A stretch of 56,564 nucleotides of DNA from Filobasidium wieringae (GCA_001600055.1 BCIV01000029.1:1-56564); one strand, 5' to 3'; counted from the first letter of the stretch, positions 1 to 12,884 are shown. Numbers and translations: made by a program. The notes: generated from the letters alone by a model not told the origin.

Positions 1-2
1 GT

Positions 3-445
3 CGTCCGCAAACAAGAAGTGCGCAATGTAGCGTCGAACAAGAGCTTGTCAAGTTGATTCACTACTCGCGACCATTACCCAGGGGCGTCTCCATTGCTGA
101 TGCTTCTACTCCCTATGGCTGGGCCCTCTATCACGTGATTACTGCTATCCTGACCCGTGTTGTCGGAATCGATATCGCAAATCTGTATACTGGTGAGAGC
201 TTCAGACAAAAAAGCTGCATTGGTACGGTCTGTCGAAGTACCATACGACGTGCGGAGTATCAGATAATCTTACCTAACCTGTGCTTGCAGCTCGAGTCAG
301 GCCACAAGCTTGTCTTATGACAGGGATACGAGCTGACTCTTTGGCCTGCCATCGAGAGGACAGAGCAGAAAGCAAGATGGGGTGTCCAGGTTTGACAGCA
401 CTTGTCATGCCGGATGAGGAAATAGGTATCTTTATGCTGATAAGG
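3..445 (+). CDS. Possible partial gene cut by the left window edge (weak)
   Basis: I do not recognise the product. A reading frame is open from the window edge to 192. It is followed by a convincing intron at 193-290 (GTGAGA donor, CTAAC branch site, TTGCAG acceptor), then a second open exon at 291-445 that ends at a GTATGT donor. The second exon contains LMTGIRADSLACHR and ends MPDEEIGIFMLIR. Further coding may follow up to about 720, where a frame ending HAVEDIWR can be read, but I could not join it in phase. The LMTGIRADSL stretch is faintly reminiscent of tyrosine-recombinase helices, which is too weak to name. Coding status rests on splice signals and frame continuity only. It could be chance. 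Confidence 0.28.
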
Positions 446-2367
446 GTATGTCAATGTGGGATACATAGTTTGCAGATTCTACGTACGGTCATTTAGGGGT
501 TAAACCCAGACACGGCCGAAGCTAGCCAGCGACAGGCAGTCGAGAGGCTCACAAGAGGACAGTCTGGTATTACGCGTTTATTGCATACGAGGAAGCATTG
601 CGTCGTCCTAGCAAGGGTAAGAGGAAGATGGCGCAAGCGAAAGCCGTTTAGCATCACTGAGTTGAACGTAGTAGACACGTTCTGTCAGCCCAAAGGCGGA
701 GATCATGCGGTCGAGGATATTTGGAGATGATAGTCGTCATAAATTTGCCTTTTTTAGTCAGCTGCCTGAGCTGCCTGCGGGATCGGTCGTTCGGAGGTCC
801 CTGTAGCTGCAGCTCCATATGTTTGAGCGGCCTAGACAAGACTTTACCAGAGTGTTTCGAGACCAACAAAGCCAGACCTGGCTGCGGCGGCAAGCTTGAC
901 ATCCAGCTCGTGGACCCAGGCTCTACCTACGGTCTGATTATCAGCCTCACCAAATTGTGAGAGAATAGCTGATGAAATATTGCCTAGCGACAGGGATGTC
1001 AATAAGATGGACAGATCTTGAACTACGCAAATAGACTGGATAGTTGTGTTTCAACTATGATTGCGTGATCAATAACAGTGAGAGGCCCTTGAAACGAGCT
1101 CAGATGGATAAGGGGACTTCTCGCACTACGCAATGGAATCTATATTTTGCCGAAGCTCGAGGCGGTTACGTAGATAGGGAGGTAACGGGATACCTTGTTT
1201 CTTCAAGAAGGCGCGTATTCGTAATCATCTGGAACCGCCTGTAGCCCCTACACACAACACTATTCTAGCCTTCGCGATAAAAATCTTCAAAGCATTAGCC
1301 TTGCCTGCTCGCAACGACCACTGCTTCCCAATTCAGTAGGCAATGATATGTACCCCGTCGATCGTTTGATATCCATGGGATTGTGCAAGTTTAATGAGAC
1401 GCGTCTCTTGGGGCTTGTAACACATGTCGAGTAGACACCCTTTTCATGTGCCATGAGGATGGTTTGGAGCATGTCCCGAGGGGCGGTATTTGATTTAGAT
1501 TTCAGTTTGACGTCTGGGACGTTTGAACTATGTGATTCGAAGCGGTAGCTAGAGCCGCCTGTTCGACAATTTGTGAGTGTATGATTATCGGTCCAATATG
1601 ACGAACGCTCGAATGGCCTCAATGGACGTCTTTAATTAGAACGTCCACCTCGCGGGCGTCTCGATTAATCTTAGGGAGCGCGAACTCGCATAGCATAATT
1701 CGAGTCAGTCCTGGCGAAAACAACCAGGAACTGATTGGCAACTATAGTCGGAGATCACACTGAGGCTCTGCAGGATACTGGTCGAAGGTTATGTCGATTG
1801 AGAGTCAGGGGCGGAAAGCAATGTCGATTGAGGTATTTGGACCGCTTGCGTCCCGGTGACGACAAGGCAAGATTAGTAGCGGATTCAAGATAAGAGACAT
1901 AACACCGGACTCGACAGCCTGAGATTGTCTTCTCATACTGGGGTCTAGACCGTTTCATAACGAAGGACCGAATCATCAGCACGACTACTACAGACAGGTG
2001 AGAAGACCGGTACGATCGGACGATCTCGCTTGGAGCTGTCCCATTGGCCTCGCTAACGGTTCCAGGCTGACTTGATCCAATCTTCGATCGACCGCACGAG
2101 AGGGAAGCGTTGATCCCTGAATGCAACTGTGATGTCGATAAAACTACTAGGCCGGTAATCAGGCATATCTACGAGTTCGGCGGGTCAATCGTCATATTGT
2201 CCGTTGCATTCATCCTTGACCGGCGTACTCTCAAATATGTTGACATGCACGTGAACCAGTGATCGGCTTGTTCCAGGCTGGTGATGTGTGAGAGACGATT
2301 CATGTGCTATCCGATGGTGTAAGACGAGTCAAACGTCACAGCTATCGGTACAACGACTGACAGGTGT
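446..2367. other. Stretch without a supported gene
   Basis: Only short open frames occur on both strands. The longest are 111 and 123 codons on the minus strand (1287-1622 and 1755-2126), and both open from non-ATG codons. A plus-strand frame at 500-720 may be the tail of the weak gene at the left edge. I see no repeat or RNA gene here. Confidence 0.4.
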
Positions 2368-3391
2368 TTACGTACACCACCATTGCTCCAAGAAATCCTT
2401 GACAGTTTGCGAGCCTTCAGGTCGGAGCACCAATTCTTCAGAGGAAGGTACAAGGTCTCCACGAGCTGCACAGACCTGAAGTTGCCAGAGCATCTGTTCT
2501 TTTCCAGTCGTTTCCGAAACTTTTCTCGAGAGTTCCTCCAGGGAGTATCTTGTGACGTCGAAAGCTGATCCTGAGGTCACACAACAACCGGAATGAATAT
2601 CAGATCGAGTCTCCGATGAAGAAATATCTTTTCTGCTTACCAGTGATCTGCTCAGCGAGACGAACGACTTCGTTCCATGACACGGTATCGCCAACGATCC
2701 ACACATGTTCGACCCACACGTCCATCTTCAACACGTCGACGACCCCCTCAGCCAGATCCTGTAGCCTGGTGAAAACCAGCGGCTGAGATGCGTCTGCCGG
2801 GAGTTGTGCTTGCTTGTTTGCAAAGTCGACTGGAATGGTGAATTGACTCAAGCCCGACATGGCTTGTCCTGCCGTGTTCCTTGATGAAGCTTGTGCTAGA
2901 TAATTCATGAAGTATTGGCCGGGGTAGATACAGGTGTATTCCAATCCGCTCCCGAGTAGACTCTTAAGAGCCTCATGCTTGCTGTTGAACCTGGTCACTT
3001 GACGGTTTACGTTCTGCCCCGCTCCCCACTGGCTAGAAACGAACCTTCTGACCGTTGGGCATTGTTTCGCAGCTTGAATCAGGTTCAAGTGAATCTCAGC
3101 TGGCAAGCCCGACGGGATTGTTGAGATGACGGTATCGATGCGCTCAGATTCAAGAACGGTGGAGATGCTGTCGACATCGCTGTAGTCAACGGTATGAAGC
3201 TGATGCACCTGGCCATCAGGACGACGAGGTGATTCGGAAGGAGGGGAACCACGAGTCAAGATGATGACGGTGAACCCGTTGGTGGTGAGGGTATTTGCTA
3301 TGGTAAGGCCTACTCCAGGAGAAGCACCTCCTGCGATTGCGATTCCATTGCTTTTGGATGGCATGATCTCCGGTTTCGATGGTTGTGCCAT
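2368..3391 (-). CDS. NmrA-like / isoflavone-reductase-like NAD(P)-binding protein
   Basis: Two exons (3391-2641 and 2570-2368) sum to 954 nt, a 317-aa protein. The intron at 2571-2640 has GTAAGC and CTCAG ends. The amino-terminal Rossmann strand carries the dinucleotide motif GGASPGVG at residues 21-28. It is followed by the family segments DTVISTIPSG, RRFVSSQWGAG and YPGQYFMNYLAQ, which correspond to the NmrA/isoflavone-reductase pattern of cofactor binding followed by substrate-pocket segments. The length is normal for this family. Members are cytosolic atypical short-chain reductases, or NADP sensors without catalysis; the sequence does not tell which. The start at 3391 gives ten residues before a second ATG at 3361, which is also possible. 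It stands alone, with no functional link to its neighbours visible. Confidence 0.85.
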
Positions 3392-4692
3392 CGTTCTGAT
3401 TTACCTGCACGTAGTAGCACAGGTGGATGTTTGGTCGGATTCTGGCGGATCGTTGGTCTTCTTCGACAATGGACCTCTGCGTTCGAAGCGAAGATCTGCG
3501 GACCTCAGTGCTTCCTGCGTGGAGCTCCGCAAGTCCACAATGTCCGTGGCAGGCAAATCGTTGCGACCTCCACGGCGTCGGTCTCAATCGCCTAAGCTTT
3601 CGATTTACCGCAGTACATGGACTCTCTTCTCGCAACACCATACGCGAATTTAAGTACTAGATTCACATCTGTCCTACGTGGGCCTTACCATGTGCGCTTC
3701 AAACCAAGTCCAAGCAAAAGGGTGGACAGCTGAACTTCGTAAGGAGAAGAGATCGACGATTCAGTTGATATGCAGAGCTCCCGTGGGCGACAAATTATAC
3801 GCCGGAACCTACGCGCTCATCGGTGTGGAGACCGTTCAGAGGACGTCCTTTGAGGTCCGATCCTCGGACATCACTGTCTACATCTAGATCGTCTCAGGAT
3901 GGTAATAAGAGATAGCTCGATCTGCAAATCTGACGAGGACAAGCCCTGTGCTTGGTCTTACTCGGTTTTGTCATCTGAAAATTCTGAAAACGACAAGTAG
4001 ATGTTTGCGGCTCGGAAGTGAAACAACAATGACAGGCGATTGTAGATATACGGGTCAGCGGAGAGGACGTTATGAGTATACGCTGGCCGTCGCAATACGG
4101 AATCAAGGATGGGATGAGGCAGTCTTGCAAGCGAACCCCACTCTCCAGTATCAACGTGTCGTGGTGATGGCACCGACTGGGTTTCAAGAACGCTAGTGTA
4201 GCTAGTACACATGGTACACAAGATCGAATTGATCGACGTCGTTGTTTGCTGTTGTTGTTTAATAGCACTCCGAGTCTCAGCTCTGAATTACAGCTACCAG
4301 CTGAAATCAGATCTTACCACTCAATGTAGTCATCATTAACGATCAAAGTCAGCAATCGCTTCTTCCAGTCGATGTTACTTCTTCCAACAGCACTACAGAC
4401 ACAGAGTACAGTAGACTCTCCTATCACCCTTCACATTCCGTATAAGACACCAGGGTTGTTCCGTACAACAGGTCTCCTTGGAATGCAGATCATGCAGACC
4501 CGCCTATTCGCTTCCTTGATTCTCTTTAGAGCTTGGAGCTGCTAGATATCGAACTGGTGAGTCTCTTTTAGGTACTATCCGGTTGATCTGTGGCCTGGCT
4601 AATGGACCCTGCCGGATCCCTCGTTTCGTTCAGCAATTTTTCCGGCAATCAACACATCGCTTCTTCAGACATCTCAACGCACGAATTGTCAC
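3392..4692. other. Intergenic stretch between NmrA-like gene and FunK1 kinase
   Basis: The two genes are divergent, so this interval holds both promoters. Several short frames overlap (for example 3678-3887 plus, ending FEVRSSDITVYI, and 3948-4196 plus). None has splice or family support, so I call no gene. No TATA-like or repeat structure stands out. Confidence 0.4.
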
Positions 4693-7409
4693 ATGATGAG
4701 AACTAGATCTCAAACCTCCAGGGCTCAACCCGATGGCCAAGACCAGCCCTCGTCGCAAGCTCCAGTATCAACACTCTCGAAAGAGTAAGCCATAACTTCG
4801 ATCACAGTGTCTAAGCATATCACTCATACCGTCCTTTAGGGTCCTGAACAGAACGAGGCTGCCTCTTGACGAGCCAGAGTTTGACTTCATCGAACCTATC
4901 GAGGAGGATTTCAAAGCAGAGTCTGGTGGAAGGAAGAGACCGGCTCCTGGTGAGACTATGTATACCACGCTCAGCAAGGAATACCCGGTCAAGCGTAGAT
5001 TCGGTGGTTTTCCGAATCTCACTGCCTCCGGGACTGCTTCGACCCCGAGCCTTTACCGATGTTTCCGCCTTCTGCAGCGATACATGAGAGACTGTCTGGC
5101 TCAGCGCCTCCACTGACTCCTCTCAGTAATAGTGGGAGAGGAGAGGATCACCGCAACACGAGTATCCAAGCCGGACAGGCTCAGAGTTCGAGACAACTAG
5201 TGGCTGAAATGGCTGGCCACGAGCGTATGGACAAGCGATATGTTTCCGTAAAGCACAGAACCAAGGTTGGTACAGAGCCATATTCGGCCATCCAGAAGAG
5301 AGGAAGATCCTTTTACCTTAGTGCGACCGGCAGACAGCTCCGAACCAGCATGGAAGGCGGAACCGAGAACGCTGGTACTATTGTCAAGTGCAAATTTCTC
5401 AACGGGATAGCGAAAGCCATCCTAGGGAAACCCTCTTACGCAGATTTCTTTCATTACGCGGGAAACGGCACGTGGAAGCCAGATCTGCGAGGCGTGCACG
5501 AGATAAGGAAAGCCGATATCGAGCTTAGACCAGATATCTTAGTACTCAAGAAGGGTCGAGACGTCTTGAGTACTCCGCTAGATATGCATGATATCGGCGC
5601 TCTCGGAGAGGACAAACTGCACCCTCACCAGGATTCGAAGGAGAAACTACTTTTCCAATTGCAGGACTATCAAGTAGGCGAACCGTTATCGAAACGTCAT
5701 TCTCCATATGCTGATAAGTTCATCACTTGGCTGCTATAGCGTAAGCAACTATTGAACCAGCCGCTCGCAAGCAACTTGGTAGGGTTCACGATGAGCGGTA
5801 GGCGATTCAGGCTCTGGATGACTGATCCAGTCAATCACATTGGATCACGTCCATGCGATTTAGGATCAGAGGACGACGAGACAATCAATCGATTCGTCGA
5901 TTTCATTGCGTTGTTGCTCGGTCCACTGGACTATCTTTGTCCTGGTTGGCATCCTTGCGATACCCGAACGTTCGAAATCGAACCTTTGGAGGTACAAGAC
6001 AATCCATCCGAGCCGTCTGTTCGTTCCGTACCCTCGACGGTTACCGACTGGATCGCTGGTAATGATCAGTTTCAGCATGGTATAAGTCGTATCCGTGGAG
6101 ATATACATGGAAGACGGACTGTCGGCCTTTTCGGACGAGGTCAGGTGGACAATCGACCTTCACCTGTTTCGCTCAATGTGAAGCTATCTTTTCTTTCGCG
6201 CAAATACGAACGTCACGAGTACAAAGTTTACTCACATTTGCAAGCTCGTCATAAACATCGCGACGCTGTCAGAACGGATCGTGATCCGAGGTACTGCCAT
6301 GATCATCGACAAATCGAACAGATCCCTGACTGGGAACAGGTGTACGATCGTCTGCCCAAATGCCTTGGGGCCATCAAGATTCCATACATCTTGCCCTGCA
6401 GACAAGACCCAGACCCCGCTATACGAGCTCAAGGGGATCCCAACAATCAGGTTGTGATGTCTGGCTTGGTCTTCGAAGGCGAACCGCATAGATCGATCGA
6501 AGATGTGGGGATCACGTTACGTGCCCATATCGTGGTTGCATACGATGTCATACGGTCGATATGGCTCATCTCGGCATACGATTGCCATTACCGAGACTTG
6601 AATTTGGGAAACATCTTGATTGATAGTGATGGTCGAGGCCGACTCATAGACTTTGGGAATGTGGTGCTAGCCATGACACGACGATACACAGCTGATGACG
6701 GGCCTCAGCTAGCAAAAAAAATCATGAATTGTAACGACGACGGAAGGTCCGGAAACGCTTATTTTTTGAGCACCGCTTCTATGGCGGGTCAAAAGATGAC
6801 GGAAGAACTTGCCGAGGAAAAACAGCTTCTTCGAGAGCTGCTGAACAAACCTGAAAAGGACCAACATGATCGAGAAGATATCGAAAGTCGTGAGGCAAAA
6901 GTCGCGGCAACGGAAGAAGCTATACATCAGCATCATACCCATCGTTATACAGATGATCTGGAGAGTTTGATCTACGTTCTATTGTGGCAGGTGTGTTCTG
7001 AACGACTCGAAAGGCTCGTTCAGTCTGCTGATGGTCATTTTCAGCTTACACAAGGCGAAGGTGGGAGCCACCACTACCAAACCCATCGCATCAATGAGTA
7101 CGATACCAAATTACTCAACTGGAATAAGCACCTCGAACCGGTAAGGCATGATTCTCCGTATGACTATCCAATATCAACCGAATTTGACTTTTCCGGTCTG
7201 GTTGTTTCCAGTTGGTGAATCGTGCCCCTTTTCGCATCAGAGGATTGATAGTAGGGTTAGCACGAATCGTGCATGCCCACCAGGCAGCTTTCAAGAAGAA
7301 GTATGAAGCGGGGACGATGCCGGTCCAGATGACCATAGAGGAGTTCGAGTGTTTCCGAGCGTTTGCAGCGTTCATGAAGAAAAGCCTAGACGAGATCCCG
7401 AGCGAGTAG
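4693..7409 (+). CDS. FunK1-type fungal protein kinase
   Basis: Five exons (4693-4784, 4840-4949, 5078-5673, 5740-7140, 7212-7409) sum to 2397 nt, giving 798 aa. All introns are GT...AG; the one at 5674-5739 has a CTGAT branch site and a TATAG end. The carboxy half is a protein-kinase fold of the FunK1 type. K414 in LNVKL is the likely ATP lysine and E426 the C-helix acid. The catalytic loop is YRDLNLGN at 550-557 (D552, N557), with a Tyr in place of the HRD His. The metal-binding DFG is at 570-572. A charged coiled-coil-like insert follows (MTEELAEEKQLL), then the carboxy-terminal lobe. FunK1 kinases are expanded in basidiomycetes and their substrates are generally unknown. The second intron (4950-5077, 128 nt) is the least certain boundary. 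Confidence 0.88.
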
Positions 7410-7636
7410 TTAGACGAGTAGAAGCGACGCTGTACGCTTTATATTAAGGCATGATTATATAAACCTCTATCGTTATATCGACTCTCTGGCATAGTTGTGG
7501 CTGTTAATACATATCTCATCATTGTCCAGTCATAAGATGGAACGACAACATGCGGCGTATCGCGTAGAGGGTATAGGAAAAGTCTTGATATGTTCGTTGA
7601 GGGTCGCGGTGGTATTGGTCTAAATTTTTCCCCTGT

Positions 7637-9786
7637 TCAGCGAGGTCTTCGGCGCTGTTGCGAAGGCATTGAACGTGCTAAAGGTTGCTATGTGAGTATT
7701 TTGCCATGAGTCATCTCTCGAGATATTTGACATGGAAGTGATTATGAAACTTACGGTGCACCTCCTGCTGAATGCCGGTTGACTAGACAATGCCGAGTTG
7801 AGCAGGCGCAAGGTATTGTCCAGGATAGCTCGATCCTGTCAAGATTGAAACGCTCAACGTCAGGGTAGCCTGGGAATCTGTCTGCAGCATTTCGAACTCA
7901 CTCGGTCCTGAGCGTCCTCGAAATCAGACCAATCGGTATATAGGAATGAGCGCTGATCGTCCATGATCTTGTCCAGCCACGCTTGAGCGACCGGCTGGTC
8001 GTCCTTGTGGTAACCTTTTATGACAGATGAGTGCTGCGATGTTGTTGTCGAGTCGAGGTAAGCGCTGGTAATCAGATTAAACAGATAGTTCAGCTCACAA
8101 GAGATTGTCGATGATATTTGACGGCAGCATCGATCTCGTCTGAGCAGAGAGTAGGTTGTACGAGGTCCACGAGTTGATCTGGTTGAGGCGTAAAGCGCTT
8201 CAGTATGTTGTGATCGCAAGAGTACGAAAGGATTCGAAAACTCGCCCGCATCGTCGCCAGGCGATCGCGGCTGGAATCCCTTTGGCTCTGGACTCTCGCT
8301 GTTCCTGAGTGATCGAGTGTCAGGTCGTTCTTCTAATTCCCGGTCGACACTGGGTGAGTCTCGCAGAGCCGGATCAAGTCGACGATTCAGGACGGGATCG
8401 TGACGTTCGGATGATTCGGTGAGTGGCGCTTCAGCGTGCTGATTCTTGGGTTGTGAACTGGCGAATCTTTGTCGACCGACCCTGATGACGTCGAGCTCGA
8501 GATCTGCCTCTGAAGCTTTCCTCTTGCCCTTTGCTTGAGCTCGTAGTGAATCGACCACCTCATCGCCCTCGTCGTCTGCATCTTCCTCCGTACTGGATCG
8601 GCCCATGAACCTTTTGACTTTAGGTTGAGGTCGAAGAAGGTGGAAAGGTGTCTTGGGCAGGATGTCGCCTTGGAGTCTCGGCTCGAAACGTACTTGTGTT
8701 CCTATTCTGGCAGTGATCGGCACAGGTGTATCGGTTTCGTCCTCTTGTCTGGGGATATCGTCGAACACGCCTTCCTCGTGGCCTCCATCTTCCTGCTCCG
8801 CAAGTTCTGGCTCGTCTGGTGCTGGACCCGATCCGCTGGCCGTAGGTTGTACTGCATTGTGCGAAGGATGGGGACGAGGAGGGTTCGGCTCGGGTGTTTG
8901 GGTGGGGATTCGCTTTTTTGTTACCGAAGTGAGAGGAGGTAGTGAATTATAGGGAAGAGGAACGACGAGGGGATGTTTTGAAGTATGATCGAAAGGTTGA
9001 AGATGGACGTGCGTGCTGAGCTGAACGGTGATCTCGAGTGAACCAGTCTCGGGGTCGGCAGTACTGCTGAGCTTGCAAGCATCGAAGACGTCGGTAGCCC
9101 ACTGTTCGTTGTCCTCCAGCTCGGCACAATGTGTTCCGTTTGGCGAGAACAGTCGTGTGAAGAGATCTCGATACGACCGGTAGTAATGCAGTTTGTCCTT
9201 TGCGTCGCGTATGATGATGGGTCTTGTTCGAAGGGCTTCATCGACAAGATTCTCCTTTTGAAAGGTGAGCATATCAGATGTTGATCCGGTAGACTCGGTA
9301 TCGATTTTACTCCGATCTAGCATGCACGGGCGTCCTCCTCTGACACAGAGAGCGCATTTGACCGTGTCGACTCTGCAGGAGGATCGATTCAGTAGCGTTC
9401 GACGACAGATCAAATCACTATTCGCTATCCCGTCTGATCACTCACATATCATCCTCCTTCCATATTCGATAACAAGGTGCCTTTGCTTTGACGCAAGCGA
9501 CGCATTTATACTTGTCCTCTATCTTCCTGGCATACGCTATGATATAGCTCGACCGCATTCCTTTACGTACATCTCCGACTGGATTGTTGAGGGAATGGAG
9601 GAGGACGAAGAGATCCGTGCAGAACCCTGCTCGATCTCGGTCGTCGACGTTGTCCGGATGGCGATATCTTTGCCTGAGGATTTGTTCGAGAGTGAAAGAG
9701 ATTTTAGCTTCTGGTTGTTGCTGGACGATTTCCCGAAGGAACGGGCTCGCGTTTTCGTGGGCTGAAAAGGTGGAAGGCGGTAGCAT
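7637..9786 (-). CDS. Six-cysteine (Zn2Cys6-like) protein, member E
   Basis: Six exons (9786-9446, 9372-8351, 8304-8099, 8033-7902, 7835-7755, 7687-7637) sum to 1833 nt, 610 aa. The cysteine module spans the first intron: C95-X2-C98-X6-C105-X14-C120-X2-C123-X6-C130, reading KCVACVKAKAPC and KCALCVRGGRPC. This is the Zn2Cys6 spacing with a long central loop. A long acidic, proline-rich, probably disordered middle follows, then a helical carboxy part with LATMRASFRILSYSC and AWLDKIMDDQ. Basic residues close the protein (SQQRRRPR). It may be a DNA-binding regulator, but no regulatory domain is recognisable. A single long frame here (7860-9413) runs through two introns; its last part (about 8,300-8,030) is in the wrong frame. 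The 8305-8350 intron uses an unusual GTGTCG donor and is the weakest junction. Confidence 0.68.
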
Positions 9787-10902
9787 GGTTTTGGTGCTAG
9801 TGTTCTTGAGTGTGGACCTCTGTGGTTCCCGTCGAGGTGAAGAGGGGGACACCGTCGAGAGATGTCGAACTCGAGCGATGATTGATGAGGACGTTATCTG
9901 CCGTGATGGAGGATGCAGCTTCCAGTCACGTGACACGATCACGTTGAATCCCTTTCCATCATTCTGATTCAACCTCGATTCACGGGGGATTCAGGGTATG
10001 AGCACCATGAGCGGCCCAATCGAGGCGAGCAACCCGTGAATAGAGCACGATAGTGCTCCATACGGATCATGGTTACTGCTGTCTCGAGGCATAGCGAGAC
10101 GCCATGGCAGCCTCGAAGCTGTCAAGACTTCCAGACTTCTACCACGATCGACGTAAGCTGGTATGCTAGCTCAACCGTTCAGCAAATTTGCAGTAATATG
10201 TATCGGGCTCTGTGTCTGATGCCCTGCATTGATTCTGCGAACCATGAAATCCCAAGGTGACTTGTCGCTTCAGACTGAATTTACCTGATATCACACTGAT
10301 GTGGAAGACTGGAAGTCGGCGCTGGTCTTCGAGCGATCCGCGGATCCCTGACCCATCACCACCGGGTCCGACCTCCACATTTTCGTCATCCTCGTCACTT
10401 GCTCACTTGCTCACTTGAGCTGTGAAGTCGATGGTGACCATGGCACCTCGCCATACGCCACTCGCCAGGGCTGTCACCATCATTTGAATCAGAGAGCGGT
10501 GCAACACTTAGGTTGAGCATCGGTTGACATGACAAGGATACTCGGAACTGGCAACGATGATGGTCAAGATGGGCGAACGACTTGGAACGATCTTGATAAG
10601 TCGCTTCAGCAACAAACGGGTGATCGCTTTCCACGCTCGTAAGTCGAGAGATCGTTGATGGGAAGAGGCATGTGAGTATGCTCACTTGTATCCTTTCAAT
10701 ATTTCCAGCACCTCACATCACTCGTCACCTCGTTCCTCCATCCAGAAAGCATCAGTTCGACTTGCCTAGACCGCTACGTTCGTAAATGAATCAGCTGCTA
10801 TTACCCGCCGACGACTTTACTCTACCATCAAGAAGCAACATCAGTCTCCTTTTGCGATCTTTGTCCACTTTTCACAGGTAGCGAGTTGAAATAAAATCCC
10901 CT
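9787..10902. other. Intergenic stretch with a palindromic E-box
   Basis: No supported gene. CACGTGACAC lies at 9927-9936, about 140 bp upstream of the six-cysteine gene start. Near 10398-10420 there is a short direct repeat of TCACTTGC units. Minus-strand frames at 10166-10378 and 10395-10685 are short and unsupported. Confidence 0.4.
9927..9936. promoter_or_regulatory. E-box CACGTGACAC upstream of the six-cysteine gene
   Basis: The palindromic CACGTG core is extended by ACAC and sits about 140 bp upstream of the ATG at 9786. The same ten bases occur upstream of the genes at 23243 and 41912. CACGTG is the classic site for bHLH factors of the Cbf1/USF type. Binding here is inferred. Confidence 0.4.
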
Positions 10903-11338
10903 ATGGAATTGGATCGACCAGGAGTCTCTCATATTCAAGGAATACGAGGACACGCCGGCCAGCCATGCTACCTATTGTGGGACTACAGAGCTCCTCTCTG
11001 GTACTGCTAGAATCCATCTCAAGCTTACTCCAACATAAGCACGCAGCCTCCTCACAGCGCTATGTCGCCGAACGTTTCGAGGCATCATTGAACTCCAAGC
11101 CAGTCGTATCTCAAAGCTGGATACTACAGCTCGGCTACCGGCAGGTAAGTACCGACCTCTTATCACGACAGGCTTCCGCTTATTTGAGACGGTCGAGCAG
11201 CTTCTATGCACAGATCTCCTCACGACGGGACGCAAGAACAAGCCATCGGGTTCCGTCGTTTTGTGCTCTCACACTAGCGTCGCGGTCGAACTCCACAATG
11301 TATATTCTCAGAATACCGAGATCGTCGAGATACCCTGA
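10903..11338 (+). CDS. Unrecognised small protein, 129 aa
   Basis: Two exons (10903-11000 and 11047-11338) sum to 390 nt. The protein starts MELDRPGVSHIQGIRG and ends HNVYSQNTEIVEIP. The intron at 11001-11046 (GTACTG...ACGCAG) is needed because the first frame stops at 11008. The second exon is open through a cryptic GTAAGT at 11145 without needing a splice. I recognise no domain. Plausible further exons lie downstream to about 11731 (for example a frame reading LPDGDEIPAIARTG and ending AAHEVI), so this may be the 5' part of a longer gene. Supported only by frame continuity and composition. Confidence 0.38.
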
Positions 11339-11915
11339 GCAGCGACTTCTACCGGTCCTAAATACCTTGCAGCAGAGACTTGAGCGAGATGAACAGTTGC
11401 CCAACAAACGATGCGCAGAAACGTCCTACGGACAGCTTCCACCGTGATTTCGTTCTATCGCAAGTAAGTCTTTCATGCCTCCATATAGGACGTTTGGAAC
11501 ACAACCCAACCTGGCAGGTCTGATTCGCTGGCCTGCAACCCTTCCCGTCCGGAAAGAAATGCTGGCGACATGAGTTTCCTCTCTTCACGATGATTGTACT
11601 CGATCGCTTCATATACAGCTTCCGGACGGAGACGAGATACCGGCAATTGCCCGCACTGGGCGTTCCTCTTGCACCAGGGACGGTCTACAAGTTCTACTTC
11701 TATGCTACGCTGCCCATGAAGTTATATGATATGATATTGTTTGCATAATTCCACGCGCAATATGTGTCTCTGCGGTCACAGCGGACCATCGAGGCAAGTT
11801 TCTTATCGTAAAGCCCGTTCCAAAAGGTATCTCCCATTCTCGATCCTTCTCCCTATGGTATCAATTCTGCTTCCCGTACGTGTTCTCCGGAAGCCCTCGT
11901 TGTGCCTAGGGATAT
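11339..11915 (+). other. Possible further exons of the upstream gene
   Basis: Two open stretches look coding on the plus strand: about 11380-11460, ending at a GTAAGT donor at 11462, and about 11620-11730. I could not connect them in phase to the gene at 10903 with acceptable splice sites. Confidence 0.25.
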
Positions 11916-12884
11916 TCAGCGACGATGCAAACCTCTAATATTCAATTGCTCTAGCTCCTTGACAATCAACTCAGTCAATGTACTTGACTCCAGATCCAGC
12001 GAGGGGAGTTTGGACTTGCACCTCCTCACAGGAAGGTTGAGGGGAAGTACAGATTGCCTCATTCGTTCCAAAACCCTTTCTGTCCCTGGACTGAATTCTG
12101 GAGTAGAAGGAGCGGTCAAAGCCGAGTCGGATTGATCTTTCGTGGGCGTTACAGGAGCTAAGTGGTTCGTAGAAGCGGTAGTAGTGTTGAGAGGAGCGGT
12201 CAACCTGCTATCATCAACCTGGCAAGAGTCCTTGAGCTGCAGATAGACGAAGTTTTGAAAGGGTTAATATAAGTAGGCACCGTAGGAGATTCGCCTACAC
12301 TCACTTTGAACGTCGCGGGAGATGCGAGCCGCTCTTCCGTTGATATGTCCATATCCTCCGGACCGTCGTAGTAGACTTTGATCTTCCGGTTGGGTGTCTG
12401 CGGTGTCACTCGCTCTCCGGACTGTGTGGGTGCAGGAAGCCTTTGCTCTGTCTTCACGCGGTTTCGGGAGAAAGGTACTTTGGCGAATCTGGCCATGGTA
12501 GAGGAGAAACGCTCTCGTTTCTTACGATCGTCTCGAGGAGACGCTTTCTCATTGGGCCTCGCTTGATGCGTGTTTAGACTTCTGATTTCTTCGCTGCTCT
12601 GGGCTTTAGGGAGATTCAAGGTCGAGACTTGAGCGGAAGAGGGTTTGTTTCTCAAAAAGATGTCGGTAAGAGAACGCTTAGGCTGTAGCTTCGGCTCTTT
12701 AGTTGCAATCAACGAAAGGATGTCTATCAGCCGTCTGAAGTGGAGTGGAACCCCACGCAAACTCACGTCTCGACATGGCTTCTCTTTGGCTTATACTGTG
12801 ACCAAAGCTTTCTTCCCGTCGTCCAAATTCTTGCACATTGTCATCAGAAGGATTGAGGTGGTGACGGCGATGCCCATAATTCAT
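11916..12884 (-). CDS. Unrecognised basic, proline/serine-rich protein
   Basis: Three exons (12884-12767, 12696-12305, 12230-11916) sum to 825 nt, 274 aa. The introns are good: 12697-12766 begins GTGAGT and 12231-12304 begins GTGAGT and ends CTCAAG. The protein starts MNYGHRRHHLNPSDDN. It has basic stretches (DDRKKRERF, PNRKIKVYYDG) and ends in a short amphipathic helix (LTELIVKELEQLNIRG). It is probably largely disordered and possibly nuclear. It lacks the cysteine module found in neighbouring genes, although its low-complexity style is similar. An upstream exon is possible, since the frame is open above the chosen ATG. Confidence 0.55.

Noticed and set aside
7860..8300. Carboxy end of the long minus-strand ORF 7860-9413 as written in one frame
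   Set aside because: A different frame is clearly protein-like here (LATMRASFRILSYSC, then DEIDAAVKYHRQSL), and introns at 8305-8350 and 8034-8098 restore it with an exon sum divisible by three.
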